From: Nitrospira sp. Ga0074138 | GTDB taxonomy: Bacteria; Nitrospirota; Nitrospiria; Nitrospirales; Nitrospiraceae | DNA: 64,000 bases | Direction: 5' to 3' | Assembly (NCBI GenBank): GCA_001464735.1 | Contig: LNDU01000047.1 | Coordinates: forward strand, 62,001-126,000 | Part shown: piece by piece, positions 56,321-64,000 of the stretch | How the letters are laid out: every line of letters begins with the position of its first letter | Numbering within the stretch: the stretch's first letter is position 1 | Made by a program: the position numbers and the translations under genes | Notes under the pieces: model-generated | Seen by the model: the letters and a program-made list of their open reading frames with translations, nothing else | Told to the model about the DNA's origin: nothing | Databases searched by the model: none

Positions 56321-57381
56321 GCGTAGCCGTGCCACAAACCTTGAACAAGGCGTTGGAACCGTTTCTTATCATCGTGGGATCCCTGACGGTTTCGATGGTG
56401 TTGTTCGGGATCTTTGTGGCGTCGGCCGGAGCCGATCCGTTCGAGGTTTATCAGACCATGTATCGTGCCGCCTTCGGCACCTCATTCTCATGGCAAAACA
56501 CGCTGGTGAGAGCCGCGCCGTTGATGCTGACAGCCCTCTGCACCGCACTGCCTGGGTATCTGGGCTTGATTATTATCGGAGGCGAAGGCGCCGTCGTCAT
56601 GGGTGGCCTCTTCGCGGCCATTGTGGCTCTCACCATGCCCACAGCTCCTCCCATAGTCGTTCTGATCACCATGGCACTGGCCGGCATGATGGCCGGCGGC
56701 CTGTGGCTTATGATTGGAGGAGCATTGAGGCACTATCGAGCCGTCAACGAAACCATCAGCAGTCTGTTGCTGAACTATATTGCCATCGCCATCCTCAACC
56801 ACCTCGTCACCAGCACCTTTCGCGATCCGGAAAGCCTCAACCATCCCTCAACGCATCATATCGGAGAGGCCAATATGATCGGCGTCATTCCCGGAACAGA
56901 CCTTCACTGGGGATTGGTGTTCGGCATCGTGGCCTGTGTCATCGCATGGTTTCTCATGCATCACACTGTTTTCGGCTTCGCGTCTCGGATTGCCGGGGGC
57001 AATGTTCGCGCGGCGCAGGTCGCAGGCCTGCCGGTCGGTCGGCTGATCTTGATCATCTGTTGCGTGGCGGGGGCGGCAGGTGGGCTGGCAGGGATGTTGG
57101 AAGTGGCGGCCATCCATGGCAGAGCGAATGACACCCTCAATGCCAACTATGGCTATGCCGGTATTCTCGTGGCCTTTGTAGCACGCAATAACCCATTGGC
57201 CATCATTCCTGTCGCCGTCTTGTTGGGAGGCATCCGCGCAAGCAGCGGGTTATTGCAACGCGCGCATGAGTTACCCGATGCGACCGTGCTCGTCATGCAG
57301 GGAATCATTTTCCTCGTCATCCTCTTTAGCGAAACCTTGTACGGCCGTTTTGCGAAGTTACAGAAACAAGGAGCATCCTGA
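56317..57381 (+). CDS. ABC-transporter permease (BPD_transp_2 type), first
   Basis: About 354 residues, nine or so hydrophobic helices. It starts in the stop of the binding-protein gene (ATGA). Segments: LPGYLGLIIIGGEGAVVMGG, AVNETISSLLLNYIAIA, and ANYGYAGILVAFVARNNPL, typical of permeases in BMP/nucleoside-type importers. It works with the second permease (overlapping start at 57381) and the ATPase at 59032. Confidence 0.88.
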   Translation: MSVAVPQTLNKALEPFLIIVGSLTVSMVLFGIFVASAGADPFEVYQTMYRAAFGTSFSWQNTLVRAAPLMLTALCTALPGYLGLIIIGGEGAVVMGGLFAAIVALTMPTAPPIVVLITMALAGMMAGGLWLMIGGALRHYRAVNETISSLLLNYIAIAILNHLVTSTFRDPESLNHPSTHHIGEANMIGVIPGTDLHWGLVFGIVACVIAWFLMHHTVFGFASRIAGGNVRAAQVAGLPVGRLILIICCVAGAAGGLAGMLEVAAIHGRANDTLNANYGYAGILVAFVARNNPLAIIPVAVLLGGIRASSGLLQRAHELPDATVLVMQGIIFLVILFSETLYGRFAKLQKQGAS

Positions 57382-58298
57382 TGGAAGTCGGGTGGTGGGG
57401 AGTGCTCATCGCTGTGCTAGGCGGAGCGATTCGAATCGGCACACCGTTTCTTTTTGTGTCGTTGGGCGAATGTTTGACCGAGAAAAGCGGCCGCATCAAT
57501 TTGGGCCTGGAAGGCACACTGGTCATGGGCGCCATGACCGGCTACGCCGTCTCACTACATAGCGGGTCTCCGTGGCTGGGAGTCTTGTGTGCGGGACTAG
57601 CCGGTATGGTGCTTGGGGCCTTACACAGCTGGCTCTGCAGTTTCCAACGGGTCAACGATATCGCGGTTGGAATCGCGATGATGCTATTTGGGACCGGGTT
57701 GGCCTTTTTTCTGGGAAAACCCTATATCCAACCATCTGCTCCTCGATTACCTTCCATTGATCTTGGTGGGTGGAGTGATGTTCCTCAACTCAAAGCGGCT
57801 CTCCAGATCAATGCGTTGTTTCTGATAGGGATCGTCGTGGCGGTCGTGCTGGGATGGATGTTGAAGAATACGGCCTGGGGATTAAAAGTCCGGGTCGTCG
57901 GCGAAAGCGCGGATGCGGCACGCGCCCTGGGATTACCGGTCGATCGCATACGGATCCTCAGTACGGCTCAAGGAGGATTCTTGGCCGGAATCGGTGGGTC
58001 CTATCTCTCCCTCTACTACCCATTCAACTGGAGCGAAGGTCTTTCGAGCGGGCAGGGGCTGATGGCGGTGGCGCTGGTAATCTTTGCCCGTTGGCAGCCG
58101 GTGGGTTGTCTCTGGGTTTCACTCTTGTGGGGAGGGGCAGCTGCGTTGGGGCCATCCTTACAATCCGTGGGGGTCACAGGCGGATATTATATCTTCAACG
58201 CGATCCCCTATATCATGACCTTGGCAGTGATGATCATCACTTGCTCTCCCAGACGGACTCTCGTGGGAGTACCACATGAACTCACAGTGACTCGCTAG
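57381..58298 (+). CDS. ABC-transporter permease (BPD_transp_2 type), second
   Basis: 305 residues with eight or so hydrophobic helices; ATG overlaps the previous stop. Conserved segments: RIGTPFLFVSLGECLTEKSG and RINLGLEGTLVMGAMTGY, and SGQGLMAVALVIFARWQPVG. It forms the heterodimeric membrane channel with the first permease. Its stop is 56 bases before the biuret-hydrolase-like gene. Confidence 0.88.
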   Translation: MEVGWWGVLIAVLGGAIRIGTPFLFVSLGECLTEKSGRINLGLEGTLVMGAMTGYAVSLHSGSPWLGVLCAGLAGMVLGALHSWLCSFQRVNDIAVGIAMMLFGTGLAFFLGKPYIQPSAPRLPSIDLGGWSDVPQLKAALQINALFLIGIVVAVVLGWMLKNTAWGLKVRVVGESADAARALGLPVDRIRILSTAQGGFLAGIGGSYLSLYYPFNWSEGLSSGQGLMAVALVIFARWQPVGCLWVSLLWGGAAALGPSLQSVGVTGGYYIFNAIPYIMTLAVMIITCSPRRTLVGVPHELTVTR

Positions 58299-58354
58299 AT
58301 GGTGATACAGGATGAATCGTCAACACCAAACCAGAGATCTACGAGAGGTGAGCT

Positions 58355-59035
58355 ATGAGTAGGTACGTAGCATCCGACCCCTATCCCTATCCCTATAACG
58401 GTGACCTCCGACCGGACAATACGGTCTTTCTCATCATCGACATGCAGACTGATTTTTGCGGCAAGGGTGGCTATGTCGACAAGATGGGCTACGACATTTC
58501 TCTCACCCGAGCCCCGATCGCTCATATCCTCAAAGTGCTGTCGAAAGCCAGAACCATCGGCATGCATGTCATCCATACGAGAGAAGGCCATCGACCGGAC
58601 TTGTCGGATTTGCCAGAGAACAAACGGTGGCGTAGTCGAAAAATAGGCGCCGGCATCGGCGATCCCGGTCCTTGCGGGAAAATCCTGGTTCGAGGGGAGC
58701 CGGGATGGGACATCATCCCCGAACTCACGCCCAAATCCGGCGAACCCATCATCGATAAGCCTGGCAAAGGCTCGTTTTGGGCGACCGATCTGGAGATGTT
58801 GTTGCGGCTTCGCGGCATCCAAAATGTGATTTTGGCTGGGATCACCACCGATGTCTGTGTCCATACCACCATGCGCGAAGCGAATGATCGTGGTTTCGAA
58901 TGTCTCTTGCTGGAAGACTGTTGCGGCGCAACTGATTTGGGCAATCACCAGGCTGCGATCAAGATGGTCACAATGCAGGGCGGAGTGTTCGGCGCCGTGG
59001 CAAAATCGGACGCTCTCTTAGAGGCGCTTTCATGA
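58355..59035 (+). CDS. biuH: Biuret hydrolase (BiuH)-like amidohydrolase
   Basis: 226 residues of the isochorismatase/cysteine-hydrolase fold. The triad is Asp29 ([10 protein letters not shown]), Lys135 ([10 protein letters not shown]) and Cys168 ([20 protein letters not shown]). Whole-length resemblance to the characterised Rhizobium leguminosarum biuret hydrolase is strong as I recall it, with the triad shifted by seven residues and the Lys and Gln used for ligand binding at matching places (K138, Q208). BiuH converts biuret to allophanate and ammonia. The ATPase gene overlaps the stop. Embedded inside an importer operon, so substrate is very likely brought in by that importer. Confidence 0.8.
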   Translation: MSRYVASDPYPYPYNGDLRPDNTVFLIIDMQTDFCGKGGYVDKMGYDISLTRAPIAHILKVLSKARTIGMHVIHTREGHRPDLSDLPENKRWRSRKIGAGIGDPGPCGKILVRGEPGWDIIPELTPKSGEPIIDKPGKGSFWATDLEMLLRLRGIQNVILAGITTDVCVHTTMREANDRGFECLLLEDCCGATDLGNHQAAIKMVTMQGGVFGAVAKSDALLEALS

Positions 59036-60555
59036 CGGATGGAGTTCCTCCAGATTTACAAGCGTTGGGGATTACCAAACGCTTCGGGCCACTCGTGGCC
59101 TTGAAGGACGTGCACTTCCACCTCCGATCAGGCCAATTCCATGCCCTGCTCGGTGAAAACGGTGCGGGCAAGAGCACCCTGGTCAAATGCATCATGGGGT
59201 ATTACCACCCTGATGAGGGGAAACTTTTGTTGGATCAGCAACCGGTCACCATTCGCAGTCCACGCGACGCACAGACCTTCGGCATCGGCATGGTGTATCA
59301 GCAATTTACGCTGATCCCCAACATGACGGTTCTCGAGAACCTGGTGATCTCCAAAGCCAAGCTGACCTCTGTCATCAATTGGCAGCAGGAAGAGCAGCAG
59401 CTGACACAGTTCATGGAAAAGATGCCGTTCAAGGTATCGCTCTCCGCTCGCGTCAGTTCGCTTGCCGCAGGCGAAAAACAAAAAGTGGAAATCCTTAAAC
59501 AACTCGCGCTGCGGAACCGCATCCTGATTCTGGACGAACCAACCTCGGTCCTGACACCACAAGAAGCGGATGAAGTCCTGGGCCATCTCCGGGCCATGAC
59601 CCTGGCGCAACAAGTGAGTGTCCTCATCATTACCCACAAGCTTCGTGAAGTGGCGGCCTTTGCTGACGAAGTGACCGTCCTTCGCAAAGGACAATTCGTG
59701 GGTTCAGGAAACGTCTCGGAATTGAACGTCTCTCAGATGGCGGAGATGATGGTAGGTTCGGAAGTGACGGCGAAGCCGAAGCAACGGACCGTCCTGTCAA
59801 AGAAAGTTCCAAAGCTGGTCCTGCAAGATATCCGTGTCAAGGATGATATCGGGGTGGAAGTCGTGCGAGGGCTGCATCTCACCATCCATGAAGGCGAGAT
59901 CGTCGGAGTGGCCGGGGTATCGGGCAATGGCCAGCGAGAACTGGTCGAGATCCTGTCTGGGCAACGCCAGACCACGTCCGGCACGATCCGCGTGCAGGAT
60001 CAGCCTTTTCAGCCGACTCGCGAGAAGATCATGCGGCACAAGATTTTTTGCCTGCCGGAAGAACCACTCCAGAACACGTGCGTCGGACGCATGACGGTGG
60101 CGGAGAACTTGGCGTTTCGTAATTTCGATCGTCAACCTCACGCGGTGGGCGGTTGGCTCATCAGCCGCCCCGCACTGCGCCAAAGCGCAATCGCGCTGAT
60201 CGAGCGCTACAACATCAAACCACCCTATCCCGACACGCCCATTCAGTCGCTCTCGGGAGGCAACATACAGCGGGCGGTCCTGGCGCGTGAGCTGTCGGCG
60301 GAGGTGGAGATTCTGATCATCGCCAACCCCTGTTTCGGGCTGGACTTTCTGGCCATGGAGGAAATTCGCCTGCAGATTGTCGCCGCGCGCAATCACGGGA
60401 CAGCCGTGCTGCTGGTCAGCGAAGATCTCGACGAAATCCTGGAGCTGTCCGACCGCACGGTGGTGATGTTCAACGGGCAACTCGTCTATGAAACCACGTC
60501 GTCCGGCGCCGACCTGGCGATCATTGGGCGACACATGACAGGACATACGACATGA
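59032..60555 (+). CDS. ABC-transporter ATPase with two nucleotide-binding domains
   Basis: 507 residues, the fused layout of sugar/nucleoside (BMP-type) importers. First domain: Walker [15 protein letters not shown], signature-like [13 protein letters not shown], Walker [12 protein letters not shown]. Second domain: degenerate Walker [15 protein letters not shown], signature [13 protein letters not shown] and [11 protein letters not shown]. Partner of the permeases at 56317 and 57381, and of the binding protein at 55184. Its ATG overlaps the BiuH-like gene, and its stop overlaps the next amidohydrolase gene, so all are translated together. Confidence 0.9.
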   Translation: MTDGVPPDLQALGITKRFGPLVALKDVHFHLRSGQFHALLGENGAGKSTLVKCIMGYYHPDEGKLLLDQQPVTIRSPRDAQTFGIGMVYQQFTLIPNMTVLENLVISKAKLTSVINWQQEEQQLTQFMEKMPFKVSLSARVSSLAAGEKQKVEILKQLALRNRILILDEPTSVLTPQEADEVLGHLRAMTLAQQVSVLIITHKLREVAAFADEVTVLRKGQFVGSGNVSELNVSQMAEMMVGSEVTAKPKQRTVLSKKVPKLVLQDIRVKDDIGVEVVRGLHLTIHEGEIVGVAGVSGNGQRELVEILSGQRQTTSGTIRVQDQPFQPTREKIMRHKIFCLPEEPLQNTCVGRMTVAENLAFRNFDRQPHAVGGWLISRPALRQSAIALIERYNIKPPYPDTPIQSLSGGNIQRAVLARELSAEVEILIIANPCFGLDFLAMEEIRLQIVAARNHGTAVLLVSEDLDEILELSDRTVVMFNGQLVYETTSSGADLAIIGRHMTGHTT

Positions 60556-61250
60556 ATACCGTCATCGCCTCTCCTTATCCGTATCCATTGCCGGCGAAAG
60601 GCTCAGGCAATCGCATAGCATTGGTGATCATCGACATGCAGCGCGATTTCGTCGAGCCGGGCGGATTCGGCGCGGCGCTTGGGAATAAGGTCGAGCATCT
60701 GCAGAGAATCGTGCCGACCGTCGCGAAACTCCTCAAGACCTTTCGTGAGTTGGGGTTGCCGGTGATTCATACGAGGGAGGGCCATCACCCTGACCTGTCG
60801 GATTGCCCGCCGGCTAAAAAGCGGCGTGGGGAGTCCACGCTCCGCATCGGCGATCCCGGTCCGATGGGGCGCATTCTGGTCTTAGGAGAACCGGGAAACG
60901 ATATCGTCCCGGAGCTGCATCCCGCAACCGGCGAACTCGTCATCGACAAGCCGGGCAAGGGGGCATTCTACGCCACCAATTTACAGGAGCGCCTGAAGGC
61001 GCTCGGCATCACTCACTTGGTGTTTACCGGCGTGACGACGGAAGTCTGTGTGCAAACCAGCATGAGAGAAGCCAACGACCGTGGTTTTGAATGTCTCCTG
61101 GTCGAGGATGGAACAGAAAGCTATTTCCCCGAGTTTAAACAGGCCACAGTCCGCATGATCCAATCGCAAGGTGGCATTGTCGGCTGGGTCACATCGGCTG
61201 ATCGGCTCATCGAATCTCTTCGACAGACCTATGCAGGGAGCACCTCGTGA
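60552..61250 (+). CDS. Second isochorismatase-fold amidohydrolase (triuret/biuret-hydrolase-like)
   Basis: 232 residues. The triad is Asp28 (IIDMQRDF), Lys133 ([10 protein letters not shown]) and Cys166 ([20 protein letters not shown]). It shares the overall pattern of the BiuH-like protein but is clearly distinct, for example VEPGGF in place of CGKGGY and an altered 85-95 loop. Known relatives include biuret hydrolase, triuret hydrolase (TrtA) and ureidoacrylate amidohydrolase (RutB). In this context triuret or another carbamoylated amide is likely, but the substrate is not shown by sequence. ATGA and GTGA overlaps join it to the genes on both sides. Confidence 0.72.
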   Translation: MNTVIASPYPYPLPAKGSGNRIALVIIDMQRDFVEPGGFGAALGNKVEHLQRIVPTVAKLLKTFRELGLPVIHTREGHHPDLSDCPPAKKRRGESTLRIGDPGPMGRILVLGEPGNDIVPELHPATGELVIDKPGKGAFYATNLQERLKALGITHLVFTGVTTEVCVQTSMREANDRGFECLLVEDGTESYFPEFKQATVRMIQSQGGIVGWVTSADRLIESLRQTYAGSTS

Positions 61251-61642
61251 ATCAGAACGGCGTGCTGCTCGCGGTCAACGGCACGCTGATGCGAGGACTC
61301 AAACTTAACCACAACATGGTGGCGGCCAAGGCAACGTTCGTCCGGGAGACGCAGACCGAGCCGGCCTATCGTCTCTGGACAATCAACGACGAGCATCCCG
61401 CGATGCTGCGCGTCACCGATGGGACCGGCGTGAAGGTGGCGGTCGAAGTCTGGTCAGTACCCACTGTAGGACTGGCGGGGATCTTGCTGAATGAACCCCC
61501 GGGTCTGTGCATCGGAAAGGTGCGGTTGGAAGACGGAAGCATTGTCTTGGGCGTGTTGGGTGAGCCGGCACTCGTCGAAGGTCATCGGGAGATCACCGCC
61601 TACGGTGGCTGGCGGTCATATATAGCCCAGCATTCCCGTTAG
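61247..61642 (+). CDS. Freestanding allophanate-hydrolase C-terminal (AH_C) domain
   Basis: 131 residues. The pattern [44 protein letters not shown] and [11 protein letters not shown] matches the C-terminal domain of allophanate hydrolases (AtzF/DUR1,2), which in the yeast enzyme removes CO2 from N-carboxycarbamate. The amidase domain that normally precedes it is absent: the gene starts with GTG overlapping the previous stop. The domain may decarboxylate the product of one of the neighbouring hydrolases, such as a carboxybiuret. Family recognition is good; its role here is inference. Confidence 0.8.
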   Translation: MNQNGVLLAVNGTLMRGLKLNHNMVAAKATFVRETQTEPAYRLWTINDEHPAMLRVTDGTGVKVAVEVWSVPTVGLAGILLNEPPGLCIGKVRLEDGSIVLGVLGEPALVEGHREITAYGGWRSYIAQHSR

Positions 61643-61769
61643 AACTTCTCGAACAAGAATTCCCGTATGATATAGAGGGTTGAAGACTACAGCCTCCTTG
61701 AATAAAACGGAGCATACGGCGGTTCTGTGGATCAGATTGATTCGTCACGGACGCTGGCCGGAATAAAGA

Positions 61770-61795
61770 GGGAGGTTGCGATTTCGCACCTCCCC
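61770..61795 (-). terminator. Hairpin after the SmbP-like gene
   Basis: GGGAGGTTGCGA pairs with TCGCACCTCCC (one bulged base). On the minus strand it follows the SmbP-like gene stop and is followed by TCTTTATT. On the plus strand it could also stop transcripts from the amidohydrolase operon. Confidence 0.55.
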
Positions 61796-61811
61796 TCCTA
61801 CCCAACAGGGT

Positions 61812-62111
61812 TTACTTCGCTTTGCCCTTCGGCTTCGCCGAGGCCTGTTCGGCATGCGCGAGCGACTCCTCAGCATGCTTCATCGATTCCTTGGCATGTT
61901 CGAGTGCTTCCTTCGCGTGAGGATTGTCGCTGCCCTGTATCGCTTCTTCCAGATGCTTAATGGCCTCTTTCTCGTGCGCAATTCCTTCCTTCGCGTGCTT
62001 GATGACCTCCTTGACGTGCCCGCCTTCTCCCGCAAATACCGAACTCGCACCGCCACCTGCGAGCAACCCACACACTGCGACTGCAACCACGATCGCTTTC
62101 ATTCTGCTCAT
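61812..62111 (-). CDS. Small metal-binding protein (SmbP-like)
   Basis: 99 residues with a signal peptide (to SVFAG). The mature chain is a helical run with His about every seven residues (HVKEVIKHAKEGIAHEKEAI; HAKEALEHAKESMKHAEESL), eight His in all. This resembles SmbP of Nitrosomonas europaea, a periplasmic protein that binds copper and other metals. GAGGAGGGG precedes the ATG. It supports a nitrifier with high copper demand. Confidence 0.75.
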   Translation of the reverse strand: MSRMKAIVVAVAVCGLLAGGGASSVFAGEGGHVKEVIKHAKEGIAHEKEAIKHLEEAIQGSDNPHAKEALEHAKESMKHAEESLAHAEQASAKPKGKAK

Positions 62112-62318
62112 AACCCCTCCTCATGATTTATAGATTATCCTATCAGGGAAAACATCACGATCCGAAGGGCCTCTCACCCGCAATTTCAGGAAATGGATTG
62201 TGCTGTGTCCCCGAAGGGCCAGGGAGTCGGAAGGAGGCAACCACCGACTCCCTGGGCAGGCCTGGAAGAAGAGTGCGCAACTGCCAGACCCGTTTCCTTT
62301 GATTCTCCACCGAGTGTC

Positions 62319-62353
62319 GCGAGAACGAAGCTGGCGGACTTTTTCAGCATCCT
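62319..62353. repeat. Solo end of the MITE-like repeat
   Basis: 35 bases ending ACTTTTTCAGCATCCT match the right end of the element at 54959-55143 at 34 of 35 positions. No matching left end is found within the preceding 170 bases, so this is a truncated or one-ended copy. Confidence 0.6.
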
Positions 62354-62379
62354 GTTAGACATCTTCGACAGAAAGGAGC

Positions 62380-62416
62380 CGGGGCGGAGGTAGACGGAGG
62401 CAACACCTGCGCCCCG
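62380..62416. other. GC-rich hairpin, similar to the two terminators to its right
   Basis: GGGGCGGAGGT (62381-62391) pairs with ACCTGCGCCCC (62405-62415). Minus-strand flanking sequence (GCTCGGACCGATCCGGGGCG) resembles that of the hairpins at 62639 and 63528. The T-run is poor (CTCCTTTCTG), so it may be a relic or a different element. Confidence 0.4.
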
Positions 62417-62638
62417 GATCGGTCCGAGCGAGGGGGCGGCTCGACCGGACATCGATAGCTCGATACTTCCCGAATGGACCAGATGACTCAATCATTTCTT
62501 CCATCACAGATAAGGGCCGATGATCGAAAGGATCCCCACTATGCGGCTCACCAACACACGGCAATGAGATATGGTCACACCATATGTAGACCAGAGCGCC
62601 AGTCGCTGGTTGGATCGCCGACACATTCGCCCGTTGAT

Positions 62639-62683
62639 AAAAAGGGGCGGGGTAAAGGAGGAGGCAGTCAACCTTCACCCCGC
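62639..62683 (-). terminator. Intrinsic terminator for the DUF2946-like gene
   Basis: On the minus strand GCGGGGTGAAGG pairs with CCTTTACCCCGC, followed by CCCTTTTT. Twelve paired positions with one mismatch, strong T-run. It lies about 120 bases after the stop of 62802-63149. Confidence 0.75.
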
Positions 62684-62801
62684 GCTTGGTCCAAGCCGGA
62701 GGGTCACCTGCTCGGACAACACGCACATCTACATTGGGTATGGATACATGCGCTCAGGCTGAACAAGGACCAGCGGAATGGAACAAGACTGTTCGCTTGG
62801 C

Positions 62802-63149
62802 TTATCCGAGCCTGACAAAGAGAAACGATGGAGGAGCGCGGGGGGCGACCGTGGAGGAATATGCCGAAAGAACAAGTCGACCGGGTGTTGAATCCACTGA
62901 GCCAATAGTCAGCTCAGCGACAGTCAGTGGTGGGCTGATAGTTGTGAGCGTCTCTGCTGTGGCCTGGCAAGTCCAATTACAGGACGCACCGAAGGGTGAC
63001 GGCACTTGTTTCTCGTGATGGTGATGACCCTGAGGTTGGTCAAGATGCGCGAGGGTGCAGCCCGTCGTCATCCCGAGCAGCGTGGCATACACCAGGATCA
63101 CGAGCCCGGCAACACTCCAACACAATCGGGACATATTGGAACGAGTCAT
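62802..63149 (-). CDS. DUF2946-like small His/Cys protein
   Basis: About 115 residues. A membrane or signal segment (VAGLVILVYATLLGMTTGC) is followed by QGHHHHEKQVPSPFG, CNWTCQA and a closing SSTVAPRAPPSFLF. The (R-x-P-P) end and a His/Cys metal-like middle are seen in DUF2946 proteins, often next to copper or TonB genes. The His4 cluster plus CxxxC could bind copper or nickel. ATG at 63149 preferred. It is near an HTH gene and a TonB receptor on the same strand. Confidence 0.5.
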   Translation of the reverse strand: MTRSNMSRLCWSVAGLVILVYATLLGMTTGCTLAHLDQPQGHHHHEKQVPSPFGASCNWTCQATAETLTTISPPLTVAELTIGSVDSTPGRLVLSAYSSTVAPRAPPSFLFVRLG

Positions 63150-63258
63150 ACACCTCACCACAGTGTCGTTCTTTTACCTCACTGATGACGAGCCGTCTAC
63201 CGACGTTTGCTCACGGTTGCTACAGCGAGACCAAAAAAGCATAGATCATTCGTGGATA

Positions 63259-63510
63259 CTAGGAGTGCTTTGAACTCTGCCATGCACCGGCCAAATCACT
63301 CTGATTGGCTTCAATCAACCTCATGATTGAATCACGAAAAATGCGCACGCTGCCCTTGCCGATCTTCGTTCCCCGCAATCGGCCTTCTTCTACCCATCGA
63401 TAGATCGTCCAGCGGCTGACTGAGAGCAGTTCCGCCGCCTCTCCAACTCGCAGTAACATCTTGTTCATGGTTCCTGTTGTCACGCTGTCTACATCACTTG
63501 TCATAAGCAT
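63259..63510 (-). CDS. Small helix-turn-helix (excisionase/MerR-like) DNA-binding protein
   Basis: 83 residues. The core is an HTH_17 domain: VGEAAELLSVSRWTIYRWVE then EGRLRGTKIGKGSVRIFR. AAGGAG lies 8 bases before the ATG at 63510, which is the likely start rather than 63612. Such proteins act as excisionases or small regulators. No integrase is nearby, so a regulatory role with the adjacent receptor is possible. Confidence 0.75.
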   Translation of the reverse strand: MLMTSDVDSVTTGTMNKMLLRVGEAAELLSVSRWTIYRWVEEGRLRGTKIGKGSVRIFRDSIMRLIEANQSDLAGAWQSSKHS

Positions 63511-63527
63511 TGGGATCTCCTTTCCGT

Positions 63528-63571
63528 AAAAATGGCGGGCAGAGGCCAAGGAAGATGCACCTTCGCCCCGC
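63528..63571 (-). terminator. Hairpin with T-run after the TonB receptor
   Basis: On the minus strand GCGGGGCGAAGG pairs imperfectly with CCTTGGCC...GCCCGC and is followed by CATTTTTA. It lies between the receptor stop (63628) and the HTH gene, and shares its upstream sequence (CGCTCGACCCGGTGCGGGGC) with the hairpins at 62380 and 62639. Confidence 0.55.
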
Positions 63572-63627
63572 ACCGGGTCGAGCGTGGAAGTCACCACACT
63601 CGGCCCGATCACGAATCCCCCATCCGG

Positions 63628-64000
63628 CTAAAACAGTCCCAACGTCACACCGCCGTAGATCGCCCGTCCGTAGCCAGCGAAGAAGATCTGTTGACCTGCG
63701 GCAGCCGCATGCGTTTCACCGCCGATCACCTGTCCAGAGGCGGCATACTTCGTATCGGCCAGGTTATCAACCTCGATAAACACTTTCGCAAATCGGAACC
63801 ATGACGACTTTCCGACCTCGATGTTCTTGTACACATTGACGTTCCCGATCACGTAGGAGGGGAATCCAAAGGTATTACTGTTGTTCAAGAAATAGCTGTT
63901 GGAGTAATTGCCCTCCACCCACGCGCCCAACCCCAACGGCACATGATAGTATTCGAGCTTGCCGTTCAAGATGTCGGTCGGCACGTTGGGCACCTGTTTT
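63628..64000 (-). CDS. TonB-dependent outer-membrane receptor, C-terminal part
   Basis: The last 123 or so residues of a TonB-dependent receptor; the gene runs off the right edge. Features: barrel strands (YYHVPLGLGAWVEGNYSNSY), the near-terminal RFAKVFIEVDNLADTKYAAS, and the final aromatic residue GGVTLGLF. It precedes the HTH and DUF2946-like genes on the minus strand. Substrate unknown; the DUF2946-like neighbour suggests a metal. Confidence 0.8.
   Translation of the reverse strand, partial: KQVPNVPTDILNGKLEYYHVPLGLGAWVEGNYSNSYFLNNSNTFGFPSYVIGNVNVYKNIEVGKSSWFRFAKVFIEVDNLADTKYAASGQVIGGETHAAAAGQQIFFAGYGRAIYGGVTLGLF

Larger units (their letters stand above)
62112..62801. other. 690-bp non-coding stretch with repeat end and hairpins
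   Basis: No credible gene. It contains the end of a MITE-like repeat (62319-62353), a hairpin at 62380-62416 and a strong minus-strand terminator at 62639-62683, described separately. The remaining sequence shows nothing I recognise. Confidence 0.55.

Noticed and set aside
55184..58298. Importer as a pure purine-nucleoside system
   Set aside because: BMP-type importers often carry nucleosides, but no nucleosidase, deaminase or phosphorylase is in the operon, while three amide/ureide enzymes are.
63259..63510. Excisionase as evidence for an integrated element
   Set aside because: No integrase, att-like repeat or tRNA gene is nearby; single HTH_17 proteins are common outside mobile elements.

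Overview
The window looks like the chromosome of a Nitrospira-type nitrifier (inference; no rRNA or nxr/amo gene is present to prove it). Support comes from a small SmbP-like histidine-repeat protein, a NikR-linked TonB receptor for nickel-type metals, CruF-type carotenoid synthesis, several PilZ proteins, a large copper-resistance block, and a nitrogen-salvage cluster that would release ammonia. Genes are dense and no tRNA or rRNA was recognised. Several genes are broken or frameshifted.

Layout: 0-2.5 kb, a split phosphonopyruvate/sulfopyruvate-type decarboxylase beside a decayed PEP mutase gene, with a tandem pair of unknown exported proteins between them. 2.5-10.5 kb, PilZ proteins, an RND pump with a 34-bp inverted repeat upstream, SCP2 and AdoMet-decarboxylase-like genes. 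10.1-18 kb, mostly minus-strand conserved unknowns plus an FKBP isomerase, DUF1499 and DUF2914 proteins and a MITE-like repeat. 18.2-19.7 kb, a two-gene Abi_C-like unit. 19.9-22.6 kb, prenyl-diphosphate synthase, CruF-like carotenoid protein and small membrane proteins. 23.5-28.8 kb, a secreted zinc metalloprotease followed by a freestanding copy of its propeptide, a GAF-containing histidine kinase without the phospho-accepting His, and an alkyladenine glycosylase. 28.9-31.4 kb, nikR and a TonB receptor. 33.4-38.3 kb, a protein-quality block: two Hsp20s (one with an ABC-ATPase-like N-terminus) and two HtrA/DegP proteases. 40-47.3 kb, a copper block: DsbA-like protein, a CorE-like ECF sigma factor with a Cys-rich tail, copper P-type ATPase, CopA multicopper oxidase, CopB and YnfA.

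The most interesting region is 48.0-61.6 kb, a co-directional, largely translationally coupled cluster: two GntR/FCD regulators; AllH-, AllF(FdrA)- and AllG-like proteins with carbamate kinase; a BMP-type ABC importer (binding protein, two permeases, double ATPase); a close biuret-hydrolase (BiuH) homologue; a second isochorismatase-fold amidohydrolase; and a freestanding allophanate-hydrolase C-terminal domain. I infer an import and degradation system for biuret, triuret or a related ureide in which the last C-N bond is cleaved by phosphorolysis to carbamoyl phosphate, so that carbamate kinase makes ATP while ammonia is released. Each family is recognisable; the combined pathway is inference.

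The right end carries the SmbP-like gene, a 690-bp non-coding stretch with repeat and hairpin structures, a DUF2946-like His/Cys protein, a small helix-turn-helix protein and the end of another TonB-dependent receptor.
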